Translations under genes and position numbers: made by a program
The notes under the pieces: generated by a model
Seen by the model: the letters and a program-made list of their open reading frames with translations, nothing else
What the model was told of the DNA's origin: nothing
Databases searched by the model: none
NCBI GenBank assembly: GCA_023213395.1
Contig: CM041465.1
Coordinates: 105,779,741 to 105,843,740, forward strand
DNA: 64,000 nt
Reading direction: 5' to 3'
Origin: Cycas panzhihuaensis
Taxonomy: Eukaryota > Cycadophyta
In this document: piece after piece, positions 23,030 to 35,787 of the stretch
How positions within the stretch are numbered: position 1 is the first letter of the stretch
Layout of the letters: every line of letters starts with the position of its first letter

Positions 23030-25790
23030 CTTCACATCCCAAGGGCCCTTTCCATTGGGTGTTGTTTGGTCTCTTTAGGGGCACTTGCTACTAGAATATA
23101 TCAATTTCATCTTTGTTCTTACAGTTGGTTAGCAATTTCTTTTTGCTTAGCTTTTCTGCATTGTTTCCTTTTTATTTGCTTACTTGCATTGCTAACTTAT
23201 CAGTTAGTGGTTTATCACTTTCTTTCACATCCCTTTTCTTCTATTTTTCTACTTACATCTATACACATTTATATATTGCTCCCTAGTCTAGGAAGTTCCC
23301 TTTTTGTCCCTCCACCTACATCCATAAAGCACATGAGTGCCCCATAAGAGCCTCAAGCTCATTCACCTCTAAATCCAAACTCCTTTACCTTGGGTTTATG
23401 ATTGAGTCATGGGACTTGATCCATTCTTGCATGTCTACATTCATCGATGACCATATTGGGGACTCACCAGTTAGAGTTGGCAATATATTGCTTACTCTTT
23501 CCTTCATTCTGTTGAAGATCTTTGCCTTAGAGTAACACTCTAGTTAACACATGATTCTTCTTTTGATATAGAGAATGAAGGACAATAAAGGGATCTCACA
23601 ACTTGAAGTTGACGCAGAATTACCTTTCCTCTATTACTTAGTATGCAATTATATACCTCACTTTCATTCTTTCTCCTTGCATCTTATATATGTTGATTCT
23701 CTTGATGCCTTTGAGGCTTGTCTCTATTTGATTTAACCTCACATACACCACCTATCTCTTCACCCATTAAGAATGCCTTGGCAATAGAGTACCCTCATCT
23801 ATATAGGGTCACTGGCCCATTTTACATACTGTAACTAATTGGGAAAATCCTCTGGCCTACCTTTACTCCCCATCTGGCAACCCTATATCTTATTAGGGCA
23901 CTCTACAAATATGTTCTATTGTACCATGTAGTAACCTCATACCCTTATGTGGGAACCCCGTATCTCATTGGGACAATCCCCCATTCATACCCACCTTCCC
24001 ATTTCATCTCTAATTAGCCATTATCCTAAGGGCCTTATCCTTCCATCGCCTAACCATCTAAGGCATGAGTAAACTTCACTATCCCATCCTTGTCTCATCT
24101 CATGTCCCAACCCTTTACAACTTAGGAAACCCTAAGTTTCATTCCACAACCTACTCAAGTTGTGGCCCACCCTATTTGTCCACCTTATGTTCCACCTGGT
24201 TGCATCCCCTAGTAATGCGGGTAGTTTGGGCCCTCACCCTACACTACTTATAGTTTGGATCTGCTCCACCTATATAGGATCACTTATCCTTTAAGTGGCC
24301 CATATGGTCAAAACCTACTTCCTCATCCATCATCTTACACCACCCCTACTTACCTAGGGGTTCCCATAGGTGCCCAACATAGTCCTCCCCCTGACCTGCT
24401 TGTTAGAGTCTCAACTTTAATAGTCATCCCTATCCCATCTATCTAACAACCTTAGTAGACCCCCCTTATTTTGCCTTATCGAGATTAATAGGTCCAACCT
24501 ACTCCTACTCCCCTAAATATAGGTGTTGCTTGGAGGATTCCTGTGTAAGGAGGCATCCTTTATTAGTCCCAAGCTGTCACCAATACATGGCAAATTCCTA
24601 CTTAATCCATTCTATCCCCTCCTACTAGTTATATCCCTATGGGAACCCTAGTTTTGGAGAACCCCCCTTTATATAGCAACACCACACCCTTTTGTGTAAC
24701 CCTATAAATGGTTGAGGTAGTCCCTTAGCCAACCCCACCTTACTATACCTACTAGTAGGTGTAATCCTCTTATGGTAGCATCCTAGGCTAATGGCCCTCA
24801 CCTCAAGTGGTAACCCTACACCTAATTAGGGCAACCCCACAACCAAAATCAATACCTTATGGGGCAATCCCCTAATCAATTACATTAAGTGTGGGAACCA
24901 CACACCCCCATGTGGTAACCCTATACCCTAATATAGCAATCCTATATTAAGTTGGGACAATTCCCTAGCCAACCATACAACCTATTGTCAATGAAGAAGA
25001 AAAAGATAAAGATGATCAATTAGGCCTTTTATTCTAGGGTGAAGGGCCCAAGTTTGATTAAGATTCCTCTCCTCCTAAGTCATCTATAATCCGCTTTGCA
25101 ACCATTGGCATGAGGCACTATGCATGCCTTAGTGTCCTTTAGTGTTATAGAGTCTGACAATAAGGATGTTCTTATCTGATAGTTGGGTATCATTAACTAT
25201 GTTTAGGACATAAGAGATTCTATTATTACACATGCACCTCCACCTTAGACCCCTCATGTACCTAACTTTAATCTTAATCCTTTTACATTAAGTGATAAAC
25301 CTATTATAGGTGATTCCTCCCTTGATTCCTTATAAAAAATCTTTAACCCTCCTCTTCTTCCCAAATCATTTATAGATCTACTAGAGTATCCTTTCTAGGA
25401 TATACAACCCTAATATTAGGAAAACTTTTTAAAAGGGTCCTTAGAAACTATAAACTAGGGTCATGATGAAAGTGTTGATCCTTCTTCCATACCCTCAGTC
25501 AAATATAAACTCGTCTTAGATTATGATCACCTTAAAAATAATAAAGTGATAACCCCACATTTAGTTAGGGTAATCCCCCATCCATTTCCATATTATCATA
25601 CATATAAGAAGGGGGCAACCCCTTTATGATTATGTCCACCAACCAATAATCTTGTAACCCTATGTGGAAACCCCACATATAGAAAAAATAGCCCAAATAT
25701 TTCCCCTAAGAATTTGATCATTAATGAAGTTAAATTATAGTTAATACATTTCAAATAACGAAGCACTGCTTGAATGTTCAATTGGGGCAG
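23030..25790 (+). pseudogene. Old copy of the Tat-like family (element C): LTR end, leader and gag
   Basis: At 23441-23460 the sequence GATGACCATATTGGGGACTC matches the LTR/leader junction of element A (28430-28450) and B (56227-56245). This marks the end of an LTR to its left and a leader to its right. Gag-like phrases such as GPYGQNLLPHPSS (about 24300) match the Pro/Gly-rich part of the A and B gags. The copy is heavily decayed with no long frame. From about 23850 on it contains dispersed repeats of an AACCCTA...TTAGGG phrase. Element A is inserted at its right end (25796). Confidence 0.6.
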
Positions 25791-25795
25791 TCACC

Positions 25796-28428
25796 TGTTT
25801 CTCAGCTACCGGGAATGGACTCGAGACGCATCAACTCAAGTAAGCTTAGGTATATGTTCTTACTCCCATCTTCACTCTTGTTTGACTGAGGTTGTTTAGT
25901 ATAGACTGCCTGATGTATGCTTGCCTGCCATTTGTATGACTGCATTACTTTCTTGCTTGATCACACTACATGTGCCTGTTGCATGCCACTCAGCCTATGA
26001 AGACCCACAGTGGGAGCATTCTTCAATAAGTGCTACACCCCATATGGCACATAGCCACCCACATCATCTCCACAGCCCCTCGAGACATCTTAGCCAGTCG
26101 CATTTCACCTTTGACGGCATCTTGCCCATGCTTAGGGTTGCTTTCCGAGTACGATTGGATCCCCGGTCGAGACCCGTCTCTCTTTCCTGACCACTTGTTA
26201 GTCACCTGGGCACCAATTCCTAGCTTGTTCAGCCCTAACTTACTCCTTATTTGGCTCCAGACCCTATTTCTAACTTGACTTTTGCCTTCAGGTCTGCATC
26301 GCTATAAACTTAGCAGTACCGCAATATTTACCGCGGTACCACGATGTTTACCGCGGTATGACTCTTCAAAAAAGCTTTTTAAAACTAACGCGACAGTTCT
26401 CGCTCTTTTCGCAGAACTGCCATGTGGCGCCCGCTCGTTTTGCCTTCCCCATGACCCTCAACATTCACTTAGGGTCAGTGGGGGATAAAAACCAAAAAGT
26501 TACTCATTCCCTCTTCTTCTTCACTCATTTTTTGGATGCAACTCCTACAACTCTGATCCACCTACTGCAAACAGGCATACACTTCAGCTGCTACTCTTCC
26601 TACAGAGACTACTGCTGCACATCAGGCTCAGCACCTGTAGTTCAGACCTCCTCTTGTAGGCTCACACGGTGGCAAGAAGGGCATTCACAGGATTCTCCAA
26701 GAAGAAAGCTTCAAGGTCCCAAATCATAGTGGTGTTTCTCACAATGGCCTCTCCTTCAAAACCAGCCATTAAACCCTGTCAAGTGCAGGTCCTTTCTATT
26801 ATTTTCAAGCATAGATACATTCTTACTCTCTGCTATAAGGTACTCTCCATATTTGCCTTAAGATTTATGCTCTTTCCTTACATTTTTTGTGAATAAGTTC
26901 TTAGTTTATGTGCTTTCTTGATGTTGTGCCTATTTAGCACTAGTCTTTTGTACTTTGTGTCATAGGGCTTTCCCTCTTATTCATGTAAGCTTGCTTTAAG
27001 GTGGCTGTTGCAGGGGGTGACATAAAGACAAGTAGAGGGAAGAAGGCAGGGTTAGTCCCCTTTGCTGTCCTTCTCCCCAAGGGTCCAAACCCTTCTTTTC
27101 TTTCCCCTTGCACCTTTTTGCCTCCCTTGAAGTTGGGTTAGGGACTTGGAAGCCTACCTTCAAATCTAAACCAGCACTGGTAGCCCCTTGCCATGCTTGT
27201 TTCAGATTTTCATTTGCTAGTTTTGGGCACTGCATAAGCCCCAAAACCACTCCTTGCTGGTTTACAACCTGCAGCCCATCCCACTTGGATGATCTCCTGA
27301 TAATAGCACCTTGTCCTTTGGGTGTGCTTCTATACCATCCTGCTAGTTTTTCTCCTCTTTTGCTTGCTGCTCTATGCAACCATTATAGTTTATTTCTCCC
27401 TTCCCTGAGGCCACGTGGGCATTTTCCATGGGTGAGCTAGCCATTCCGAGGCTAATTCCTTTGTTTTGGGTACCGGTTGATGTGGTTGTTTGTTGGAATT
27501 CTATTTGGAGTTTTTCTTTGGAACAATATGTATATGTTTTGATTTAGTTTGATTTCAGCTCTTTTATAGTTAAGTACATATATTAGATATACTTTGTGGC
27601 CCCTCTTTCGAAAGGGAGAAACTTATATGTTTGATTGGCAGATCTTGCAATCGTGGAGTTACACACGAGACTAGCCGGTTAACAGGTTAGTTTCTTATTA
27701 GTTGCTTCTCTTTGTTTCCCTTTGCCGCTACTTTGTTTTACTTTGCTTTTGTGCATACATTGGGGAGGTAAGTTAGCCCCCTTTGGCTGCTCACGGCAAC
27801 CATCGCCAGTTGGTCTTACCCATGTGATAAGTGGAGTGGGAAGGCATATAAAGCAATGGGATTCGCAACACTTCGTTCAAACACTGGTCCAGGTATTCCT
27901 CTTTTCTCTTTGTCCTTTTCTTATAGCATTGTTTCCATGCATATGCGTGCATATCAAAAAACATATAGGAAACAAAAAAGGGAAAGAACACATCTGTGCA
28001 TTTGCATGTTTGTTTTTTCCTCATAGTTATTTTGTTATACATAGATAGTCTCCCTTAGACATGAGCTATTCATTTCTCACTCTTTGACTAGCTTATACGT
28101 AGACATCACACTACATGCACCCTACTTACGCGTTGCCTTCTCTCTTCTTTGAGAAGACACAACCTGCTAGGTCCCTTCTCCCTCTTCCCAGCCATCCAAG
28201 GGGTAAGAGGGCCTTGCCTTTTGGGACGACCCAAGGCCTCACCTTGCGTCCCTTCCCCGAGATCACCTAGAAGCAATTAGGCACCTTTGTAGGTCCTGAA
28301 TCCGCGCTCCAACGTACGGATGCCCTACGTGGTGATTCCTTGCCGATTTATCTAACTCATAACCTGACTTAGTCCTATATAGTTGTATCTTACTAAATAT
28401 AGGAAACCACCCCGTGGGAAGTGTTTTA
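25796..28428 (+). repeat. 5' LTR of element A (2,633 bp)
   Basis: Begins TGTTTCTCAGCTACCGGG and ends GTGTTTTA, where the 3' copy has CATTTCA, so the terminal CA is mutated. U3 holds repeated palindromic CpG motifs (TTTACCGCGGTA at 26327-26358). A TATA-like GGGGATAAAAACC at about 26480-26492 is followed 30-40 bp later by a CT-rich start region. Segment 27221-27463 is absent from the 3' LTR. Open frames inside the LTR (for example 26358-26729 and 27108-27440) show no conserved motif and are not called as genes. Confidence 0.92.
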
Positions 28429-28727
28429 CTGGTGACCATATTGGGGATCTGCCAGTAAGGGAACTAGTGTTCACTTCTCTTCTTGTTGGTGTTCTTGCCT
28501 TTAGGCAATCCTTTTTACTTACTTTTCAGTTAGGCAGCTCCCAATGTGCCTATTTTATACCCTTTGCTCTCTTCTAACAACATTCATAAAGGTGTTGCAT
28601 ATGACATTTCTCACATCACTTGCGAGGTCTACCGCCATTGTTAGAAGACCCATCGTATTATTCCCTTCCGTCGTCAGATTCTGATTTGACAATGGAAGGC
28701 TACCATTTTGATTAGGCCTACCATACC
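28429..28727 (+). other. Leader of element A with the presumed primer site
   Basis: Starts CTGGTGACCATATTGGGGAT directly after the LTR. The GGTGACCAT(A/C)TTGGG core is shared with B (56227) and C (23442), so it is the likely PBS region. I could not assign a tRNA: a tRNA-Asp type site is possible only if several decayed bases are allowed. Confidence 0.55.
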
Positions 28728-31700
28728 TTGGTCTTGGGAATTCAAGAATTTCCCGCGTCCATTCCAGGATCCATCCAAGAGGGTGATGATCCCAACTATT
28801 ATCTGGGTGACCAGCCTCACCCATCTGACCTTCATCCTTCTGCTCATGTAGTAGAAGGCTCGTCTCTTCATGAGATTCACCATTTGATTTATGATTCTTA
28901 TGAGGAGCGCCCTGAGGGGTCCCTGTCATTTGAGGTCCCATCGACCTCGTATAGCTATGAGGATACCCCTCCTGCCGATGTGATTGAAGCTATTAGTGAG
29001 TACTTTTGAGCAACTTGCCTTTAACCACGTCCCAAGTGGTTTGAAGAAGCTTTACGCGGTAGGGCACCTTCTTCATCCGCACCTGCACCTCCTACAACAA
29101 ATAATCCTCCCATCCATATGTACTCATCCCATGCCACGTTTACACCTGCTTCGGGGACAAGTGTCATACCCTCTATTCCTAGTCACGGTCTTAATTCTTC
29201 AGGGCCTGTTTGCGGTGTGTCCTTTCCCCAACTTGGAGTTAGCATGTCGTTTCCAACTCAAGCAAATGTGCCACCCTTAAACGTGGCACATACGTTCCCT
29301 AGTAGGCCTAGAGGTCCTACTAGTACTACTGCCACTAACTATGTGGGACTCGCTTCCACATATGTTCAAAGCCCATCTAGTGGTCCTTCCCTTTACTTAC
29401 CCCTAGGTTATGCATCTCAACCTTGGGGGCAGGGGAAGGGAAACCATCTTCCAGCTTATGGAGTGGACCTATTATACCCATATGGGGTTGCACCACCTAC
29501 GGGTGGCCCATACGGGCAGAATCCAGTCCCGCACCCTTCATTTCTGCTATCCAATGTGACTTCTTTCGCTATACCTTCGCAAGGGAACATACCTCCCTTC
29601 CAAGGTGTTTATCCTTAAGCCCCCTTCCAACAAGAGGCATTTCCCCAAGGAGGGATGGGTTTACCACCCCCATCCATTCCTTACTCATTGCCATTCGTCG
29701 ACCCTATGGCCCATGTAAGAGCATGTCCCTTCGTGGATTATAGGTCGATGCCATTATCCATTGAGACGTTAAGAACTAATCTGCCGCCTCACCCTCCTGA
29801 AGTTCCCAAATTCGATGGAACTTTATCGCCAGACCCAGTTGAACACGTACATAGCTTTTCTATGATGTTTATAGACTACTGGGCTTACGACCATATCTTA
29901 ATAAAATTATTTCTATGATCCTTACAGGGCGACGCCCTTAAATGGTTCTACCGTATCCCTGCCCACTCCATCTTTTCATTCCAACAATTGGTGGACGAAT
30001 TCATCAATTACTTTGATGTAGCTCGTCCATTCAAAAGCGGAATGAAATCTCTCATTTCGCTCAAATAAGGTCACGATGAAATGAATCGTGACTTTGTGAG
30101 GCGATTCCATGATCTCCTTCACTCCACTAAGGCCACGTTGCCCAAGGAGTTGAAGAAAGATCTTTTCATTAATACACTTCACCTCGAAGTACATGTGGAA
30201 GTCCTCAAAATGGGGGCAACGATGTGTGACTCCGCGATTGCGAAATGCTTAGCGTTAGAGGCTATTGAGATCCAAGCCAAACTCAAGAGGCCTCTTAAGC
30301 CGTCACAACGTCGTGAGGCACCTCCCCCAACCAAGGAAACTAAACCTTTACAACCCACCAGGTCTACTTCTCATTCTACTGAGAGGACTTTAGACCCCCT
30401 TACTTCTGCCATACGCTCATTCGAGTGCACGATGAAGGAGCTTAAACTCCAAACCCCTTTATCACCAACCTCCAACAAACCAATTCAACAAACCTCCTAT
30501 GTCATTCCCCCCAAAGGGGTTAGTACCCAACCTTCTCAAGTGAGGAAAGCCGATCCTCTGCTTGAGAAGATGTGGTGCTCTGTCCATGGGGAATGCTTTC
30601 ATGATGACTCATGTTATCAGGTGCAACACCCTCGTGATGCCCCACCATATGATTCATCTCCCATATGGGCATCGAGGCTCAATCTTGACCAACCCGTTCA
30701 TAAGGATCCGTTCCCCAAACATGGGGAGCGTGATCGCAACGCTCAGTAGAGAAACAACCAGAATTGAGGTAGATCCCTTGATTCTCGCCCTTCGTACGGT
30801 AGAGGGAAGGGTGTACGAGGTTTATCATCCTCTTCGCGTTCCCCTAATCGCCATGATCCTTCACCTTTGCAATCCCGTAACAAGGGAAAGAAGGTTGTCC
30901 AATTGCTTAAGACTACTCCGTTGTATGCCTTAACCCAGTCTCAAGCTGCTAAAGAGGCAGTCGGTGCCTCTTCATCCATGTCTCACCTTGATCTTTCTCT
31001 GGAAATTTCTCTTTCAGAACCCCATGTGCTTCCCAAGACTATTCCCGTATACCCTGGCCGTTATGCTTTTCGAAGAGCACTTACCCAACCCACAGGGAAG
31101 GGGAAGCCCTTCTCTATCGTTGACGAGCTCTACACGGTCACTGCGGGGGTGTCCTTGATGGATGTCTTGAGAAGCTGCCCTGTGCAACGTGCTATTCTTC
31201 TTGGAGCTCTTGGCCAACAAGATGCTTCCATCCATGTGGTAGGTGCTACCTCTCCTGGACCACCTGTCATCTCATTTGATCCCAGAGATCTCCCATCTCC
31301 CAGTAAGTGGGAGAAGCTTTTGCATTACCCATTTGTCATTACCATTGACACTCTTGATTTTATCATAAAGAGGACCATTGTAGATAATGGCTCTTCGGTT
31401 AATGCTATGCCTGCGTGTATGCTCAATGAGCTAGGCATAGTAGCTCTTGAGTCTATCCCTTGGAAATGCCAAGGGTATGATGGGAAAGAGAAGTCCCCTT
31501 TAGGGACAGTCTCCCTTTCCCTCACCTTAGGAGGGAAGACCGTTTCTATCGAAGTTGTTGTACTCGATATCAATGTGGAGTATAACCTCTTGTTGGGCTG
31601 ACCATGGCTCGACCAAATGGGAGCAATCTGCTCTATGTATTAGGGGCAACTTAAATTTTTCCATGAAGGACAAGTTAAAGTTATCACTCGTGAGCCTATG

Positions 31701-31964
31701 CCATCTCACAGCTCTTACCCAGCCTGCTAGGCTATCTTTGATGATAAAGATAGCAATCCTGAGGAGGCTACCCCTTCTATGGGACCTTTGTATCAGGAGA
31801 CTAACCTTCACCAGTCGAACCCTATGCCATGTCATGAGCCAAACCTAGTCAGGTTTGCCCCTATTGGTATAGGTGGTTATGGTTACTTAGCTGTCATGGG
31901 TGATTCTGAGTCAGATAGCGAGGGTTATGAACCCTCTCCTCGACGTGTCACCCTGGTTTTGTGA
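28728..31964 (+). pseudogene. Element A gag-protease, one frame with nonsense changes
   Basis: One frame runs from 28728 to 31964. The gag N-terminus is acidic and Pro/Tyr-rich (HPSDLHPSAHVVEGSSLHE), followed by a Gly/Pro-rich linker (29118-29618). The capsid part is near 29925-30150 (LQGDALKWFYRIPAHS) and the knuckle CSVHGECFHDDSC near 30571-30610. Protease is at 31310-31600 with the active-site region VDNGSSVNAMP (about 31381). Stops occur near 29010, 29617, 29917, 30066, 30748 and 31600 and further on. Where B can be compared they fall at sites read CGA or CAA in B, so they look like C-to-T changes. No frameshift is needed, unlike in B. The frame then meets the 390-bp unmatched segment instead of RT. 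Confidence 0.88.
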
Positions 31965-32944
<980 letters not shown>

Positions 32945-33349
32945 AAATCATATGTTACATCGTACATATGGGAAGCCAGTGTCCTTGCAGGGGGGGTACA
33001 ATCATATGACTCTATATATGACCCCCTGGAGGCCCGTGCTTTCCTTGTCAAAATCAAATACATGTGTCCTACTCTATTGCTATCCCACTCCTAGGGTACC
33101 ATCTCCTGGGCTGTGTAATTCCTCTCCTGGGGACCACATCCCTCCGAGGCTCCTCCTGGGCCTCCGCGAGCTCCCTGCCTCACTCCCCTCATTACGTGGT
33201 CATCTCGGGGTTGTTAGTGCCGTATGGGTATACGTCTTGCTCCTGCTTGACCTTGATGCCACCTGGTCTACCAGCTAATCGTATTTGGCCTAGATATGAT
33301 CTCTCTCACCCTCCACTCCTCGGAGATGCTCCTCCAACACTGCTATCCA

Positions 33350-34980
33350 GACCGTGCTTCCTGTGTCTCCACCTACTTCTCCTTGAGCCTCTAGAGCATG
33401 TACCTGTCTCTACAGCACGTCTCGCTCGCCCCTAGTCTCATCCAACTCCCACTGCATCTATCCTCTGAATGCCATGTGCTCTTGGGACTCTGTAGCCTAG
33501 ATGTCTCTCACCCTCGCTAACGGGGCAAATGCCGCCATATGGGTGCCTACCGATCTAGGCGCATCCTCTGCTTGGATGGGCGGTTGCCCCTCTGCATACA
33601 CCTGAGGGAACATCTCCCTCACCATGGTCTCTACCAACTGCCTGATCTCCACAGTACCTGCCAATCCATCATATCATATGTCAGTATATATCTAACTGCA
33701 TACTGAAATGAAATGAAATCAAATATCTATCTGGCTATCAAACAACTGAGGAAATGGTTAGGCCTCATCTGCTGTGGCTGGCAGCTCCTCTGCTCGTGCG
33801 ATGATCTCTCCTCCTGGCTTTCTGCCAGCTGTTGGTACCTCCTCCTCTGGTACCACCTCTGCCTAAGCCTCTCTCCTCGCTGGGGCTGGCTTAGTTGTTG
33901 CCCCTCTGGATCTCCTCACGATCTGTAGCCTGCGGGCCCTCATCATTGGCCCCCTGCTCTCCTCTGTAGGCCCTGATGGCCCTGCCTCTCCTCTGGCAGT
34001 CCTAGATGGTCCCACTACTCCTCTTGTCATTCCTGATAGACTTGCCTCTCCCACAAGTCATGATTGGTCGACCCCATCTCCTCCATCGTTATCATCGTCG
34101 TCATCGTCATCCCCTGGGAGCGCTCCTACTTTGCCTGCCTTATCATCGCTGTCCCACCTTACCGCCCTATACAGGTCTGCCACGTAATCCGTCATGGTGA
34201 GGAGGTCCAACGATGTCACCTCCACTGAGCGCCGGACATGGGCCTGATCCTCTATCCCCCTCAGTCTAGTCTACCATCTGTGGACCATCGGGGCCCACTC
34301 TGCTATGGGGTGTGGTCCCCTCGCTGGTGCCACCGCTCCGAAGTGATAAAAAAACTGGCACTGCAACAATGTGCTATTTGAAAGTCCTCCTCTGCCAGTC
34401 GTCCTGATGGCATCGAGCTGTAGGACAAGGTTTGTCGCTATCAGGGTGGCCCAATCCATCCTCTCGCCAGCCTCACAGTGGCGCACTGCATCCAACCATC
34501 CCCCAGGGATGTCCCTATAGTTCTATTTCTGGGAAACCCAGAATAGAATGTACAATGTAATAAGTTTCCTCATCCGAGGAATCCTGGACATCACCATCGT
34601 CTGGAGAGGGACTTCTCTCCTCTCCCACCTATCTGTTCCTTTGAAAAATACTACTGCCTACCGATGTGCTATCTCATTGCTAGGCAGCGTTCCCAATGTC
34701 ACTGGCCTCCCAGTCGCCGGTATTTCCAAAATCTGCCATATATCCCTCGGCATCACCATCATATCCCCCACCTGGGGTAGGTGGAAGACATGTCTCCTCC
34801 TGTCCCAATGTGAAATAATATCAACCAATAGCCTCTGATCTGATGTGAACTGAGTGTCTTCAGGGCCTTGAATAGGCCACACCTCCGTAGAATCGCCTTG
34901 TCCTCTCTGGACATCATCTCTATGTAGCTCAGCATTGCCATACCTATGTTCTCGCAATTATCCACCACGATAACAGCCTA
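33350..34980 (-). pseudogene. Antisense plant-mobile-domain-like (PMD) protein within element A
   Basis: Reads opposite to gag. From 34964 one frame gives VVDNCENIGMAMLSYIEMMS and then LRRCGLFKALKTL (about 34887-34849). After a frame change it continues LLVDIISHWDRRRHVFHLP, then GDMMVMPRDIWQILEIPATG and RPVTLGTLPS (34830-34680). This matches the PMD pattern of a GLF/GFY start, a leucine-rich helix, W-x(6)-FHLP, a TLED-like segment and an LGLP-x-x-GxPV loop. The same frame continues past two stops through MDWATLIATNLVLQLDAIR (about 34460), LLTMTDYVADLYRAVRWDSD, an acidic run of Asp (34112-34081), a Gly/Pro/Arg-rich tail (34054-33863) and a coiled-coil-like ELDETRGERDVL near 33450-33370. Stops and one frameshift make this copy non-functional. 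PMD assignment is by eye and needs a profile search. Host PMD proteins act in silencing; a role here is unknown. Confidence 0.68.
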
Positions 34981-35119
34981 CCAACATCACAAACCAACCA
35001 AAACCAAGTCTGTGTTAGTATTCTACCCTCTTGACTATCTCTCAGCTATTTCTGCTTAGGATTTGGGGCCTCATGGCCCCTCATCTTCTTTTTTCTGCTG
35101 ATCTGCTTTCGCACCGTAC

Positions 35120-35145
35120 TAAACTTCGCGGTACCGCCAAGTTTA
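35120..35145. promoter_or_regulatory. 26-bp near-perfect palindrome in the antisense leader
   Basis: TAAACTTC-GCGGTACCGC-CAAGTTTA: outer arms TAAACTT/AAGTTTA and inner perfect palindrome GCGGTACCGC, with one mismatched C/C pair. Variants of the same motif occur in both LTRs of element A (26313-26358 and 37478-37540). A binding site is inference. Confidence 0.6.
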
Positions 35146-35645
35146 GCTTGGGTCCTGCGGCGATCGGGGCCCCATAGTAAAGATCACTGCACTGCAATCT
35201 TTGCCATAGTACGAATGACACCCCCCCCAAAAAGGAGGGGTTTCTACCCCAAAAAAATAAAAAAAATTCTTTTTGGTGGACCTTATGGGGCCCACCGGGA
35301 CCAGGGCTCCCTAATGCCCAGCTCCCCCCTCTTTCTGGGTCTAATTCAGATTCCAAAAGGCTGTCATCTGCCCTTGTGGGGCATAAAAACTACATAAAAA
35401 TTAACAAAAAAGCACTCAAATTAAAACTTTGAAATGGGGTAGGTTTCGTAGGATCCACTCACTGGATCTGGTCTAGCTGTCATCATCATGTCCTACTGAT
35501 CCTGTTGGCTCTCTCAGCGCTCTGATCTAACGGTCTGATCTCCTCCCGCGTGTCTCCAAAGTTGGGCAGCACTCCACTACGTAAGGAAATGGCTCTGGTT
35601 TCTCACGAGAGCTGGTGAAAATGAATTCGTTTTTCGTTGAATTTC

Positions 35646-35655
35646 CTTATATAGG
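35646..35655 (-). promoter_or_regulatory. TATA-like box for the antisense gene
   Basis: Minus strand reads GCCTATATAAGGAAATTC, a good TATA box about 0.7 kb upstream of the first PMD-like residues at 34964. Transcription would start near 35620. No other minus-strand TATA of this quality was noticed between 34980 and 35700. Confidence 0.5.
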
Positions 35656-35787
35656 CGGGGGGCTCGACGGGCACTACCTCCGTTTTTGCTCTCATGATAG
35701 CTGTTGGAACCGTCTTGTTTCCCCGATCACCTTTGTCTTCTGACCCTGTTGCCCGTTGTGCTCTTTTGATGCCCTTTTTGCCCTCTC

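Noticed and set aside
23850-25700. Interstitial telomere repeats
   Set aside because: AACCCTA/TTAGGG strings occur singly within longer phrases and never as tandem TTTAGGG arrays.
26358-27440. Plus- and minus-strand frames of 80-127 codons inside the LTRs of element A
   Set aside because: The paired LTR at 36966-39344 does not preserve the same frames and no domain is recognisable.
27722-28048. 108-codon frame as a small secreted protein gene
   Set aside because: It lies inside the 5' LTR and is not kept in the 3' LTR.
28429-28448. tRNA-Asp primer site for element A
   Set aside because: Only about 12 of 19 bases agree with a tRNA-Asp type site, too weak to assert.
34970-35030. Short intron in the antisense gene (GTAGAATACTAAC ... 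GTTGGTAG)
   Set aside because: About 50 bp would be very short for a plant intron and the exon phase cannot be tested in this decayed copy.
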